NCBI GenBank assembly: GCA_017654935.2
Contig: CM065698.1
Coordinates: 36,845,242-36,909,241, forward strand
DNA length: 64,000 nt
Direction: 5' to 3'
Origin: Phymorhynchus buccinoides
Taxonomy: Eukaryota > Mollusca > Gastropoda > Neogastropoda > Raphitomidae
A model generated the notes under the pieces. It ran no database searches. It worked only from the letters and a program-made list of their open reading frames with translations, and was not told the DNA's origin. A program made the position numbers and the translations under genes. Positions 1-51,285 of the stretch are shown here, in pieces. Each line of letters begins with the position of its first letter. The stretch's first letter is position 1.

Positions 1-240
1 GTGTGACCGGTTTTTTTATTACCCTGCCGTGTGGGCAGCCACACTCTGACTTCGGAGGATTTTGGATTGATGTTATGCTAGGAGCTTGTCATGGCTTACG
101 GCAGTCCCCGCACAACCATGCAGAACGTAACAACATTTTGATGTAGCCTTGGTGTTCTAGCTTATGTTAACTGGTCTGACACAGCTTCACACCAAGGCGA
201 ATAATCTTTCAGTCAAATGTTCTCAATCTTACAAATTTTT
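1..240 (+). repeat. Dispersed repeat family S, cut by the window start
   Basis: GTTTTTTTATTACCCTGCCG and TATGCTAGGAGCTTGTCATG match 61710-61800. Confidence 0.55.
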
Positions 241-587
241 AAGCAGGAGTATACAAGCAAGCAAGCCGCCAGAATAAGCAGAATTTCAATGACACCCATG
301 TGAACATCTCTAATGGGTGGGAGTTAAAGTCTATTATAGTCCCGTCAACAGCTATGGTTATCCCAGGACTGTCACCGCGTAAAGTTCGACCACGTATAGC
401 AAAACACAAATCCATGAATCTTAACAACGTACAAAACCTGAAAACATAAAAAATATAGTATAATGGGTGGGAGTACATTTCAAAACGAAGAATGACGTCG
501 TTGAATGTGCCTTACAGACAGCCTGACACGCTTTCCACCAACTCGTCAGCTATACGAAGCAGCAGCTCACTTTGTTTCTGTTCGACA

Positions 588-965
588 AATGTTAAGAAAA
601 GCTCCCTCCTCTTCCCCTTCCATCCATTTCAGACGGGTTCAGGTTAGAACTAGGGTTTGGGATAGGGTTAGGGATAGGCTTAGGATTAGTCATCAACTGT
701 TATTTGTTTGTGTATTTGACACTAAAATGACCCGACACCTACCCCTAACCCTATCCCAAACCCACCCTAACCTGAAACCGTCTAATCCACACACAAAAAA
801 TTAAAAAAAGGTTATGGTATGTTGTGACAGTCTAATCCACACAACAAATAAAAAGGTTATGGTATGTTATGATTGGCATTTAACTGACCCTAATCCTATC
901 CCTAACCCTAACCCGTCTGAAATGAATGGAAGGGGCAGAGGAGGGAGCTGTTCTTAATATTTGCC
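588..965. mobile_element. Fold-back element with telomere-like interior
   Basis: AATGTTAAGAAAAGCTCCCT at the left pairs with AGGGAGCTGTTCTTAATATT at the right, and both arms have CCATCCATTTCAGACGGGT-like sequence. Inside are degenerate TTAGGG/CCCTAA runs at 650-690, 738-775 and 885-912. A second copy is at 57125-57487. Confidence 0.7.
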
Positions 966-1359
966 TTTCGTTCCAAAGTAAAATCATCCGATGATGTAAC
1001 ACCAAAGTCCATACAATCGTCATATAATGCAGACGCATTTTTTTAAAGCCATCACACAAACTTACAAATCAGCAAAACTTGTCTTCTACTTTATAATCAG
1101 CATAAATTTTTCCCATTCTGAATATTTTCCCCGTACATGTATCATAGAAATGGGCAAAAGCCATGATTGTAGATAAGATTGGGCAGCCATAATTTCAGCA
1201 GACAAAAATGAACATTTAAAACATATTTCTGTACACTTTCATGAATAATTACTAAAAAAAAACCAGTCTTTTCCATGTCAACCAAAGCATTTACTTTATT
1301 TATTAAAAAAACAAAGAAAACAAAAAGGTGTGACGGCATGAGAAAACTTCATGTGATTG

Positions 1360-1933
1360 ACTGATCTTGATTTTGATCAATGGTAGAAAAACACAGTGGA
1401 AATCTGGTAAGTGAAAATTACAAGGACAGAAATTTTATTTTGAGGTAGCTGATATTTTGAGATTACAATTTTTTTTGGCCATAATAAGGTTTAAATTGGG
1501 ATCAACAAAATTATTGTTCATTATCTGGTTGTTTTTGTGTGTGTGTGGTACCCGTTTTTCAATAAGCTGGTTTTACACTGTAGTCAACAATCCCCCAAAA
1601 CATTCTATTTTTTACAATAAATCTATAGTGATATTTATTCTGATGTATTGAACACATATTCTACCCAAAATATTAACTTTAAAAACCTAAAGTTTTTGTT
1701 TATTATGTCTTCATAAAATGTAATATTTCAAAACAAAAAGAGCCCAAAGTCTCTTTTTAGAATCGTTTTTATTCAGGATGATAAAAAGTTAAACGCTCAA
1801 TACAAGTAACACTAAAACATAAATTATATCTAATTTTATTTTTCACACATCTGTCTGGTTGAAGAAACAAAATCTCAATTTGTCTGAAAATTCCATTAAA
1901 CTAATTTTTCTCAGGCAGTGTCACAAACTTAGT
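1360..1933 (+). repeat. Decayed copy of the element at 11955
   Basis: CAAAATCTCAATTTGTCTG, AAAATTCCATTA and GGCAGTGTCACAAACTT follow the same order as at 12330-12383. The left end is uncertain. Confidence 0.4.
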
Positions 1934-2091
1934 TGTTTTCAGTTTTAAGGATGAAGAGGAAAAAGATAGTTTGGAATTTAAAAAATTGTATTTTAATCCA
2001 CAATCAATTTTAATCAATTGTAACATCAGGGATTTTTCTCTCCCCCAAAACGACGTCTACATTTCAACATTTTCAATTACATTAACCAAAC

Positions 2092-2337
2092 TTAACTCTT
2101 TCACCGCCAAAGTCGCATTTTAGCACCAGAATGATTTAACTTCTATATCACTAAAAGGCGTCAAATTGGGGTCTATTACCCAAAGACCCTGTTGTCTCAG
2201 TTTTGGGAAGTAAGGGTAGACCTTATTTTATATATGCCACAGAACAATCCCCAATACTGCAGATGGATTTTGTTCTCTACCCAGGTACATTTAATGGACA
2301 TTTTTGGCTGAAATATGGCTGGCGGTGAAAGGGTTAA
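2092..2337 (-). mobile_element. piggyBac-like MITE (family P), copy 1
   Basis: TTAA flanks with inverted ends CTCTTTCACCGCCA / TGGCGGTGAAAGGG, about 245 bp. Strand is given relative to the copy at 3621. Confidence 0.85.
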
Positions 2338-3109
2338 ATTTCAAGTGAAATACACAAACTAATTTCCACAAACTAACTAATAAAGATGAAATGTTTCTTA
2401 ACAATAGTTGAGTTGGCAGCGCACGGAAGACTTACGGTACTCAAAATGATGTCCCTTAACATGAAAGTCACCCATCTTTTTAAGCCATACTCTTCGAGCC
2501 ACATTCTTGCACCATCTGTTGAAAACCTTTCGTTTTCTTTCAACAAATGTTCCTATCCCTCCTTAGAAAAACAAATACACAGTTAACTGCTTAAGAAAAG
2601 GAAGAAACTTGAAGAGACAAGGGGGAAATATGAAATAATATTAGTTTTTATAAAATACAAAGAAAAAACAGAATTTCAGCATTGTGGGGTTGCAAGGCAA
2701 GATATTTGATCACAAGCACAAAAGCAAAAACAACACAGCCACCAAGCAGGATGAAAACACAACAGACACTGGGATGGTAGACAAACAAACAAAAAATAGT
2801 GATCATTTTTTAAAAATAGCTTCATAAAAGCACCGACTTGCAAAGGACAAACCTTTACCAGGGAGACAACTCCTCTTGTCCTAGGCTAAAGGCTTAGTAT
2901 TGGTTCAAGCAGGAATTATTTCCCTTGTCCTTGGTTATTTGAGGAAGCCTTGAATCATTGCTTAAGTTGTCTCTTTCACGTTTTAAAAAGCCTTGTATTT
3001 GTGAAAATATACGGAGTATACACAGTATATTAAAAAAATTAAGTTAGAAATTAAACAAACAACAAAAAACCCCGAACACATCTACTAGACAGTAGCCAAT
3101 GAGAGACAG

Positions 3110-3306
3110 TGCGATTTTTCTCACACCAGAGGGCATGACGCTCGTGTGGGGCTAATCCTCTCTATATTATTAGTTGGGGATAAAGAAAGAGAGAGAGACA
3201 GTGAGTGGTCCTACCATCACTCTCTCTCTCACTACGCCCAAGTAAGAAAATCGCGTGATAAGCCCCTAGTGCATTGACTGCCCTCTAGCGTGAAAAATAT
3301 CGCCAT
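3110..3306. mobile_element. Palindromic element related to 42656-42883
   Basis: GCGATTTTTCTCACACCAGA and its inverted partner near TCTAGCGTGAAAAATATCGC. The arms continue through TTAGTTGGGGA / TACGCCCAAGTAAG and share the GAGAGAGA core. Confidence 0.65.
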
Positions 3307-3620
3307 AGGTTGACCATAGACTTGCAACAAAAATCTCACCAAAAATAATGATTTCAATTTTCAGGGATCCTCAAAAATAAATAAAAACATTGTAACTGAA
3401 AAATACATAAAATATTAACACTTTTTGTTTCAATAAAAAAACCCATGAATGACACCCAACTGACAAAATCTTATTAAAACATGTTCACAACTTTTTGCTA
3501 ACTATCCTTCGTAACAGACTAACAAATTCCAAAACATAACCTCTTTGGTGCAGGCATGAACACTATTCCATTAACACAGCCTTACTTAAAAGCTAGAACA
3601 TAGAAATCAAACAATTATCT

Positions 3621-3867
3621 TTAACCCTTTCGTCGACTGCCATTTTTCAGCCAAAGAATACCATTAAACTAAACTGGGTAGAGAATTTTTTTTTATCTGG
3701 AACTTTGGGAATTCCTCTGTGACATGTATAACATTAGGCCTATCCTTACCTCCCAAAATCAAGAAAATAGGGTCTTCGGATGACAGGCCCTGATTTGATG
3801 CCTTTTAGTGACATAGGTGGCAAACAATTGTGGTGCATAAATGCGACATTGGTGGTGAAAGGGTTAA
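3621..3867 (+). mobile_element. piggyBac-like MITE (family P), copy 2
   Basis: TTAA flanks; left end CCCTTTCGTCGACTGCC (mutated) and right end TGGTGGTGAAAGGG. The interior shares CTGGGTAGAGAA and ATTCCTCTGTGACATGTA with the other copies. Confidence 0.85.
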
Positions 3868-4151
3868 ATATGCACATAACATAGCGTAGATAAGCGATAA
3901 AAACGGGAAAAGATGGGGACAGAGGCCAAATTCTTAAATTTCCTGAATAGTTAACGCAACAGTAACAATACAAGCATATGAACAGCAACAAATTTGCAAC
4001 AGCAATGTTAGAAAGAGGATCATGAGGTCACTGATATTATTATGACAACAATAACAAAGGGTACTTTATTGGAAAATCTATCTGAAATTTTCAAATTGTT
4101 TCCTAATCTAAAAACCATTCTGAATGTTCAAAGTATTTCCTAAACTTGTTT

Positions 4152-4391
4152 TTAACCCCTTCACCGCCAGCTATTTTTCACCCCCAAAATACCATTAAAC
4201 ATAAGTGGGTAGAGGGGGGGGGGGGATCAACTATATTGGGAATTCCTGTGTGTCATGTACAACATTGGGCCTATCCTTACCCCCCCAAATTAACAAAATA
4301 GGGTCTTCAGATAACAGGCCCTGATTTGATGCCTTTTGTTAAACCATTGTGGCGCTTATAATAAATGCGACATTGGCGGCGAAAGGGTTAA
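4152..4391 (+). mobile_element. piggyBac-like MITE (family P), copy 3
   Basis: TTAA flanks, ends CCCCTTCACCGCCAGC and TTGGCGGCGAAAGGG. A short poly-G run has expanded inside at 4203. Confidence 0.85.
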
Positions 4392-5351
4392 TCACCAAAG
4401 ACTTGACACTTGTGTTTATTGATGTGAGCGTGTTCTTAAATGCAAAAGAAGGGTAAAAACAATCAAACTGGACCTTTTTAATTAATTCACCCACAAAAAA
4501 GGGCAAACAAATAATTTGAAATGTCCGCACTGTGGGGATACCAGAGAATCTTTCGCATAAATAGTCATTTACAAGCTACACATATGGGGACAATATTTTG
4601 TGCTTTTTGTGTGTGGCTCAAGCCACAAACCTAGAACTCACTTTTGGTCGGTCTGTCTGTTGGTCGGTCGGTCGGTCCAAAATTGTCGCACTTCAAATCG
4701 AGGCTACACTTCAAATTGAGGCCGCTCTTTAAAATGATGTATTTTAAAAGCGTACACAATAATAAACATACGTAATACAGACACTACAACAGACACGACG
4801 AGTATGCGGTGCTTCTTTCGATGAGTATAAGTAGGATACATAGTTTTAAATGTTTTCCAAAAGATATCACAAGTTACGAAATGGTGCAGAGATAACATTC
4901 TGGTTTACAGATTAAAATTATTGAAAAGCCAGGGGAGGTGACTCATGATTGGAGTGGTAAAAATAGACCGCGTGCCACAAACTATTGCGATTTCGCGCTT
5001 GTTTCAATTACAACTATGATAAAATCATAAATACAATAAAGTTAATTAAATAATATATGAGTATATTGTTATAAACAGAAAGAATATGTCAGTAATAGAT
5101 GTCTCGATGCTGAAATTTGCTGCTTATTTCTGTATGAATACTAAAAATTAAAAACAATTAATACACACACACCTGAAGCACAAAACACTATACACATTGT
5201 TATGAATAACTGAATTGCTTACGGTAAACGTAAATAGAAATTATGTGCCAATAAATCTACTGTTATATTCTCATAAATAAATATAAATATTTTCATAATG
5301 ACTATAATGTGATCACTCAAGGTACTAAAGGTATTGAGAAAGAAAAAATAA
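4392..5351. other. AT-rich gene-free stretch
   Basis: No exon, RNA gene or clear repeat seen apart from a short (GTCG)n-like run at 4648-4675. Confidence 0.6.
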
Positions 5352-5872
5352 GTACCATATTTTTTGGACAATAAAGCACACCTCCCAAATTATACACAAA
5401 ATAGGAATTGTTCGGAAATAATTAAGGGGAGTAATTTCAAGGTGTATGTGAATTATCCCGCCTAACCGAGTCAGGACAAACAGGAAGTCACATTGGCTTA
5501 CTTAGCCGTTGCCTCGTGTGTTTGAGTAGACGACAAACACGATAAGAACACAGTGCGTCATTCTAAAGTTGTCGTCATCTATAATATTTACGTCACATTT
5601 TACAAAGTTCGATCAGTTTGTGGCCATTTGTAATCACCCCTCATTTCTCTAAAAAAAAATGTTTGCAAGTCGCTCACTCACATCCTCGTTTATCTCTTCG
5701 ACGCCATGACTGCAATGGTTTGTCTCTCTCGGTCGAGGTTAACACTCTAACTTTCATGAAGTTCTCTCCCCAAGTTCTTTTCTGAAAATCGTCTATTCAG
5801 ATTTTGTTACTATATTTTCTTGCTATATGAATAGAGATATTATAAGGCGCAGGGGTCTCAGACTGGTTCTAA
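5352..5872. repeat. Family T fragments around a dispersed repeat
   Basis: ACCATATTTTTTGGACAATA at 5352 and TTATAAGGCGCAGGGGTCTC at 5840 are family T ends about 450 bp apart. The sequence between (about 5405-5650) resembles, in reverse, 61860-62192, for example GGAATTGTTCGGAAATAAT. It may be one element carried inside another. Confidence 0.45.
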
Positions 5873-6088
5873 TTGAGTTACCATGCAACCCATCAAAATA
5901 ACAGAAAAATAAGAGGAAGAGAAATGAACAAGAGCTTAGCTTAAATATCCAAAGAAAGAGAGACATGTGCTTAAGAGTCTAAAGCTGATATAGGATGTTA
6001 GTCTCACCTAACGAGTGCAGAACTTTACAAGTTTATACAACACAAAGTTTAAAAGAAGGGTATTTACCGGTAATATCAAAGCTTTGAG

Positions 6089-6245
6089 TACCGTATTTTT
6101 CAGACAATAAGGCGATACTTTTCCCCCAGACTGAGACCCCTGCGCCTTATAATGTGACTAGTAAAATAGTAAGAAAATATAATAACAGAATCTGAATTTT
6201 GTGTAAAATTTGGGGGGTGCGCCTTATAATCAGAAAAACACAGTA
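6089..6245 (+). mobile_element. TA-flanked MITE (family T)
   Basis: TACCGTATTTTTCAGACAAT to the right-hand AAACACAGTATA; the interior AGACTGAGACCCCTGCGCC is shared with the copy at 38012. Confidence 0.75.
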
Positions 6246-6503
6246 TATGTCACAAGCACAACCTCAACATATCATGTCGGAAATAATACAAAAGTTGATA
6301 TATCATATATACTAAAAAAACAGTCACGCAAGAGTCATGTACACAGTACTTTTTGTTGTTGTAACTATTAACATATCACAAGAATCATTCCTTGACTAAA
6401 CTGTAAGAAAAGATAATAAATACAATGACTTTTCTGTTTTTAATGGCACTAAAAGTAAAACGCAAATTTTATGGTTAAAGCTTTTTTACAGTCACGTCTT
6501 TCC

Positions 6504-6722
6504 CAGGGCTCCCAATCGTCCTGCAAAACAAGGGGTCCCAGGGACTCCTTCACTTACAGTACAGAGGGTCCTAGAGGAAGGATAGAGGGTCCCAATGACA
6601 ATGTGAATGCTAAAAATAATTTTTATAGTGCATCCCTGGGACCCCCTGCACATTCTTTTAGAGGGTCCCTTAGAATTCTAGAACTTCATAGACCCCCCAA
6701 ATGGGGGTCCCTGGGAGCCCTG
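6504..6722. mobile_element. CAGG-type (hAT-like) MITE
   Basis: Inverted ends CAGGGCTCCCA / TGGGAGCCCTG. The 6-bp flank CTTTCC occurs on both sides. It is rich in GGGTCC repeats. Confidence 0.75.
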
Positions 6723-6835
6723 CTTTCCTCAAGAGATTTGAGTGAGATTTGTGCTGCATGAAGACTGTCATAAAAGGATTGAAATGTTTATTATTACCTT
6801 CATAATGTAAGCAATGCAAAGCACAACATGACTGA

Positions 6836-7130
6836 ATTCTTTGATCACTCAGACAGTTTCCTGTCAATTATGAAAGCAGATGCGTCATGCTGCCGTTATG
6901 CGCCTAAGAAATAGTTAGGCCCAGCAAGTCCGACTTCGGCTGGAGTTGTTGAAAGTGTTTCTTGAAAAAAGGCAGGAGAATGGATCGGTAAGGCAGAAAG
7001 ATAGTAGATGACAGTAAGCAAAGAGTCAAAGAGAGTGACAGATTAGAGGAAGTTAAAAGCACAGAACTTCCAGAAGGTGGGGGAACTATTTATACAAAAG
7101 ACCCCCCATCGTGGTATTCCCACGGGGGGT
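6836..7130 (-). repeat. Family R repeat
   Basis: CACTCAGACAGTTTCCTGTC to CCCCCCATCGTGGTATTCCC on the reverse strand. Confidence 0.62.
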
Positions 7131-7848
7131 GACTGAATTCATCTGGTGTATAAATTCTCAATAAGATAATGGTTACCATGAATGTTGTCATTCCAGACAT
7201 TCCATCATTCAAAATGCATTCAATACATCTCTCTCTCTGTGAGTTTCTCTCTTTCTCTCTCTGTTTCTCTCTCTCTCTCTCATTTTCTCTCTCTCTCGCA
7301 GTCTCTGTGTTTTGCCTATTTCACGTTTCCTATGTACATGTCATGGCATGCAACAAAATTTGAGATGAGTCTCTTTTCTCGTTCTAACCAAAATTAATCT
7401 GCTTCATAACAAAACTATACTTCAACAAATGTCTTCTTATAAATAGCTGTACATTTACATTTTATATTTTTTTTAAATGACAGGAAACAAAACATTATAT
7501 TTTAAAACACAAAAACAGTGAAAAATGCAAAGCATTGCTTTTCGACCGAATAATTAACACGTTGGCATCATTACTGTCTTCTTTTAAAGGGGGAAAAGTT
7601 GAAAGAGCCTGAATATTTCGTAAGAAACACTGACCGTTTTTTTCCTGCAAGTTGAATCAAACGACAACCTGAACAGAAATAAACAAACGACAACAACAAA
7701 ACTGAAAAGAGGAGGGGGGTAGGGGTAGTGTGTGTGTGTCACAATCCATGTCACATACAAAATATGACATTTTTTGCTGAAGTACAATCGGCAGTTTTTT
7801 TCAAAACCTGATACACACTAACACAGACGTAACAAGGCATCTCACAAA

Positions 7849-8481
7849 TTAAAGCCGCCTCACACTATTCAACCAAGTCGGATGAAACTGATTGTGACCT
7901 TCCCACAGTTTCCCTTTCTTTTGAGATAGTGAGTAGAAATCACAACTGCAAAATCTGGTTGCTTGAAATTCTTCCAACTGATCAGAAGGAATTGGCGACT
8001 GCACCATTTACTTTCAACTCACTCAAGCAGTTGCAAGGGTACTCCTGGGAAATTTCAAAAATCCTGCAAGGCAGGCATCCACTGATCCAGGGGCTGCCCA
8101 GTTAACAACTTGACTTAAACAATCCTAAAAATATAAAGTTCCCGGTAAAGGCATGTAAATATTTATCTGTATTGATTTCTTTCATATTCTACACACGCGA
8201 GAAACCGACAAAACGTTTATAAATACGAAATTCGTTGCTTCTCAAATTCTCATAATCCGGCGACGCCGGCTCCAGGCAATACAAAAATCCTGCATTTCAG
8301 GACATCCTGAAAGCAGGAGCATCCATGGACATCCTGAAAGCAGGAGCATCCATGCAGTTGTGGAAAACAGCCAATGCTTGCTGATGGTGTGAGGACTACA
8401 ACACGGCCACAACTAGTTGACGTAATTCACAACGCAATTTTCTTTCGACTAAAAAGGTTGGATAATGTGAGGCGGCTTTAA
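7849..8481. mobile_element. TTAA-flanked inverted-repeat element with AGCCGCC ends
   Basis: TTAA-AGCCGCCTCACA at the left and TGTGAGGCGGCT-TTAA at the right; similarity continues into TATTCAACC / GGTTGGATA. It contains a short tandem duplication of GACATCCTGAAAGCAGGAGC at 8300-8355. No coding content was seen. Confidence 0.65.
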
Positions 8482-8949
8482 GCAGAACTTCACTTTTAAA
8501 AGTGTGAAGGATCTAAACGATGCGTACATGTGGAGACACCGATGCATGGCTTGGTGTTTACTGAATACTTTTTCAGCCTCTCGCGTCAAAATGTCATGCT
8601 GTACAGCATTCCATCTAAAGGCAGGGGTCCACTGTTTCACAAAACGGTGAAACTTTCATTGAAATTTTCAACGCACATCTTTCCGGGCATACATGTAGTC
8701 TGCTGTTACATTTGTCCTACACGTTTTGAGTTCCAGTCAGATGGATGACGGTCGCTCACTCTGCAGTTTACCTCACAAGCTCTGATTTGTGATGGAAAAA
8801 CCTTCCACTAACTTTCCACACACCATCGGCTGACATACAATAGCACACTATCTTTAGGTAATTGTAAAACAGCTTTGGAGCTGTGGTAAAAAAACAACTT
8901 ACACTGAATCGTTTTAGATTGAATATCCTAACACATTAAATAGTTGTGC

Positions 8950-9480
8950 CATAGGTTTTGAGTTGTGGACAGACTGCAAACTTGCGCTGCACTTTTCCTG
9001 ACAGGCATTTCGCTGTAGATACACAGACTGAAGATTCTCACAGCACTTTTCACTTGACTTGGTCTAGCATTAGAGCTGCACAGAAGCGACTGCAGACTGT
9101 GATCTTATGCTGCGCTGACAGGCATTTTACTTGTGGTCACACTCAGCTTCGGTCAAACAGAAGACTCGCACTGCACCTTGCCCCCTGATCTGGACTAGCA
9201 GCACAGAGTTTCACATGTTTTTGTTCGCATTGCACTTTCCTTGACAGACATCAGGCTGTGATTCACAGAGCATTTTCCCCATGACTTGGTCAAGCATAGA
9301 GCGTTGAATTGTGGTAAGACTTTTAAACTCACGCTGCAATTTCCCCCTGAACTGGTCCAGCACAGAGGAGCACAGAGCGAGCTGCTTAGAGTTTAGAATC
9401 ATGGTCAGACTGAAGACTCGCACTGCACTTTTCACTTCACTCAGTCTAGCACAGAGCTGCACCACAATGTTAAGTCACAG
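8950..9480 (-). repeat. Putative proximal 3' UTR made of degenerate tandem copies of the gene's final coding segment
   Basis: A motif of the form CAGACNGAAGACTC(G/A)CACTGCAC followed by a TTGGTC(T/C)AGCA-like stretch recurs at about 8965, 9023, 9155, 9230, 9313 and 9407. It matches the start of the coding strand complement at 9484-9530. Translated in the gene direction, several units keep traces such as LDQxxGKxxCES, like the real end LDQARAKVQCESS. Units are about 65-100 bp and diverged. No convincing poly(A) signal was found within this block. Confidence 0.7.
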
Positions 9481-47538
<38,058 letters not shown>

Positions 47539-49380
47539 GGTGGACCGTTTCAAATGAGGCCGAAATCAGCTACTGCACTTCACGGACTATTCGAAGTAGC
47601 GGGCATGTAGTGATGTACCAGAATCAAATGTCATTGACGTAAAATCCGAGAGAGCCACAGGCCTATTTCACATTCACTGATTCAGCGTATAGTAGTCTAG
47701 AATCTAGTCTTCCATGGTTGCGATATTTTCGTCCCACAACTCGTCCAATAAAGAGTTATGCTGAACCTTTTTGTGCTTTTTTTTCAAATTTAAAGGCAAC
47801 ATTGGTTTTACATTTGCTTACAAATACGATGAATGATTATCTAAATCCTGAGTCAGTGAGTGCACGATAAATCTTGTACATTATAAATGATGTAATCAAG
47901 GATGGGACGTTTGAAAGCCTTTAGTCCCTATACTATATATAAACCTAACCTAACCTTTTATTTTTGGCTTTAAGTTTAACTAAGTGTCTGCTTGTCCAAG
48001 CAAAGTTTACACTTCAACTTCGAGACTGACTGTCTCACGGCTTTCTCTAAAAGCCTAGGGAAATGACTAAGTTGTTGCTATGTTCTACTGTGTGAAGCCA
48101 CTAAAAAAAAGCACCGCCTACCTATTTCCTATCACTCCAAACAACAGAAGGCTTTAATTATGGCTCCAAGAAAAGAATAGGGCCAGCACAAAGACATGTC
48201 GATAGCTGAGCTGATTTAGTATCCATCCTATCATTTTGATTAGCTCACATCTATTTTGACATGTTACGATGGCCTTAGGCCTAACTGGAAAGCACTGGCA
48301 TAGTACAAGCCTGAGCCTAGACGGACAACACGGTTCCAGTTTCAATTTGATAATAGGCCTAATCTATTTGAAGCCAGCAGACCACACGAGCATTAACAAA
48401 AAATAACCAAGCCTATGAAACAATCTGTATTTGAGACTACATATTTAGCCTCAAATACAATAAGGTAACAATACACTTTGAAAACTCACTGGCGGGTTAG
48501 GGTTATAAAAATAGATATGGAAGCCGACCTGAAAGAATTAGACACAAAAAATGGTCAAAGTTTTATTTTTTTATTCAGAACGTCCAGCCCTTCCTTCATA
48601 AATGAAACTACTGTACTAGACTATACCGATCCGAATCGTGACACTTGAGGCATTTGTTCTCATATTATGTGAAAATAGTGCCTGTATTTAGGCTACTTCT
48701 AAAGAAATATAACAAACATAATTATAGTGATTTACATACAAACTTTAAACCTATAAACGCTGAGGCTTACACTTTTTCTCAATGCTATATATTACAGAAG
48801 TTGTCTTTTGTTCTTGAGAGAAAAAAAATAAACAAAAACAGTCAACGCTTTTCCTAAAACACGGTGACACAACCCACCAGCAAACGCGCCAACTAATGTT
48901 TCACTTTTCCTACATCACCTGGAACTCTATAAAAAAAAAATCCAACCATGAACACTAAATATAGCATCCATGCTAAAAAGCAGACATAGGGCTACACACC
49001 AGCATCATCGTCACAAGACCTATCTTCACTACAACTACTGGTGTTGTGAAACGACACTGCGTGGGTCATCATCTGACATGTCCTCTCGGCAAATTTCATA
49101 ATAGGCCTACATATATACTTAATGGGTCACTAAAAAGAAGCAACAGCTAGGTCACGCAAGCTCCCCATGCGCACCAAAATAATGCTAGTTGTTGTGAATT
49201 AAGTAGCATTGTTCAGGCAGGACAAGCTTCTTAACTTCCCTGATTGACAGTTCTGACGTATCTCCGCCCTCACCCCCCACCGTGACCCCACTCATTCCCT
49301 CTTCACTTCATCACGTTCTGTCCTTCTGTCAGTCACACACAACATACATGTGTGCGCGCGCAACACACACATTCACACAG
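47539..49380. other. 5' flank of the kinase gene
   Basis: It must hold the 5' UTR and promoter if exon 1 is right, but I cannot place a start site. An AT-rich TATATATA stretch lies at 47932-47942. No second gene is seen on either strand. Confidence 0.5.
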
Positions 49381-49385
49381 ACAGA

Positions 49386-49424
<39 letters not shown>

Positions 49425-50259
49425 CTCAGCAAGCGCGCGAACTTGTACGACCTGTCATTATAACGTTGAGACGAGAAATAATTGCCCCACAATTAAGCTA
49501 CTTCCGTGACAGTTTTTTTCTTTCTTTTCTTTCCTTCTATCTTTATTTCTTTTCTTTCCTTCTATCTTTATTTCTTTATTTCTTATTGCTTATCAGTCAA
49601 ACGGCAACTTAATTACCAAAAAATACCAAAACTAGTCTAACGTTGATTTAGCTGGTTTTGTCATAATTACTTCCAAAAAAATAATGAGTTTGCCTGTTGA
49701 CGATCGATTTGTACGAGTGCAAAAAGAAGGGGAGTTTCAATGAATTTGGTAGGGTTCAAGCCCAGCAACAAGCAAGATGCAAGCTAAATAAAAGAACATT
49801 CAAATCGAGCGAGCGCGCACAGAGAGAGAGAGAGAGAGAGAGAATTATTTAATTTATTAGGCCAGAGGTCTATTTCAATGGGCGATTTGAAACATAACAT
49901 ACAAGATATATAAGCGATTAAGCACAATGCTTGTCAATTTTACTAAAGCAGATATTTGAAGAGAGAGAGAGAGAGACACAGACAGACACTGAGACAGACA
50001 GACAGAGAGAGAGAGAGGCTAAGAGTATAGATCGAGGCGGGGATTTTATGAGGGTAAACTGACAGGTGGTAAAACACCAAAGAAGAGAAGAGAAACGAAA
50101 GGCTCCACAGGAAAGGTTTCAATTCTTGAACGGAAGTTACATACAAACATGCACTAAAGAAAAGTAGGCCTACGAGATTGAATATATGAGAAAACAGCGG
50201 TTAAAAGGTCTATAAAATACAGTACTAGGCATACCATTAAATGAATCATGGGCATGATG

Positions 50260-50395
50260 AAAATGATGTTTTACGTCCTCTCGGTCATAGACATGGGACA
50301 TTTGTAAATACAAATATGGTGGGAACAATACTGGCTGCAATGCCCGGAGGCAGTGCAACACCATTGAAGTCCCGAGTTTTTAACAATTATAGATA
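50260..50395 (+). repeat. Dispersed repeat family V
   Basis: TTTTACGTCCTCTCGGTCAT to GAGGCAGTGCAACACCATTG, parallel to 44655. Confidence 0.6.
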
Positions 50396-50647
50396 GGTGT
50401 AGCGGTAACCACGCCTCGGTTTAACCTCATCGGGTATGATGAATCATGGGCAAAGAAACGGTTCATGCTTTATATCAGCACAGAGCAGAAGTCGCAAATC
50501 ATTAGCTGTAGGGGCCATGTGGTAGATAACCGGCTACCCTGGGTCCTTCCGGATTGTGCAGAGGATCACCCGCTCAAGCCCTATGTGAACAGCCAGCCCC
50601 CGAAAGTCTTTCTCGGAACGTTCAATTTGATTGATTAAAACAGATGG

Positions 50648-50893
50648 AGGTAAAGGTCAAGATGTGCTCCCCCCCACACACCCCTACATTTCTCGTCCTG
50701 GTTCGTTGCGTTTTTCCGTCTTTCTTTATCTTCTACTATTATTGAATGCATGTGTTTCATTATGTAAATGGATGAAAATTACTGTGAAATATAGCAAATG
50801 ATAGAGGATGAAGTACTGAATCTGCAGTAACAAAGGCAAGAATGGAAACAACCGAGAAATGGAGGATGGGGGGCGCATCTTTACCTTTACCCA
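50648..50893. mobile_element. Palindromic element related to 44925-45325
   Basis: GGTAAAGGTCAAGATGTGC to GCGCATCTTTACCTTTACC, with the CATTTCTCG / CGAGAAATG pair inside. Confidence 0.72.
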
Positions 50894-51206
50894 GATTGAA
50901 TTCCCAAATAGCTGGAATTAAACTCAACAACAAAAAACCACAGTGAAAGTTAAGTAGCGGGGGGGGGAACGTAAACCCTGTTTCTATTAATCTAATTGGA
51001 ATGCGAGGAAGTCTTCTAACTTTAGCAACACTCTCAAGCACCGAATTACTTCCTAAGTGGACGCTTGTTGTCTAGGCCTAATTAATGAACAAAACCAACC
51101 CATATGTGAGTAGTTCAAGACAGCAAAGTGTCAAGTGATGGGGAACAAAACATAAATAAACCAAACGAAACGAAACTACAACACTACTACAAACATACAC
51201 TATTTA

Positions 51207-51285
51207 ATAATAATAATAATAGTAATGAATATTTATATAGCGTGATACCCCATAGTGGGCTCATCGCGCTTTACAAAGGCATCAC
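51207..51285 (-). repeat. Retroposon-tail-like GCGC motif
   Basis: (TAA)n then ATATTTATATAGCGTGATAC and GGGCTCATCGCGCTTTAC. Confidence 0.55.

Noticed and set aside
652..912. Telomere or chromosome end
   Set aside because: The TTAGGG-like runs are short, degenerate and in both orientations inside a fold-back element that recurs at 57125, so this is not a chromosome end.
6781..6792. Poly(A) signal for the kinase gene (TTTATT at 6787 on the plus strand)
   Set aside because: Such hexamers are common in AT-rich DNA, and nothing else ties this one to the transcript end.
47551..47553. TTG as the start of exon 1
   Set aside because: The ATG 13 bases downstream has a strong Kozak context, and eukaryotic genes rarely use TTG.
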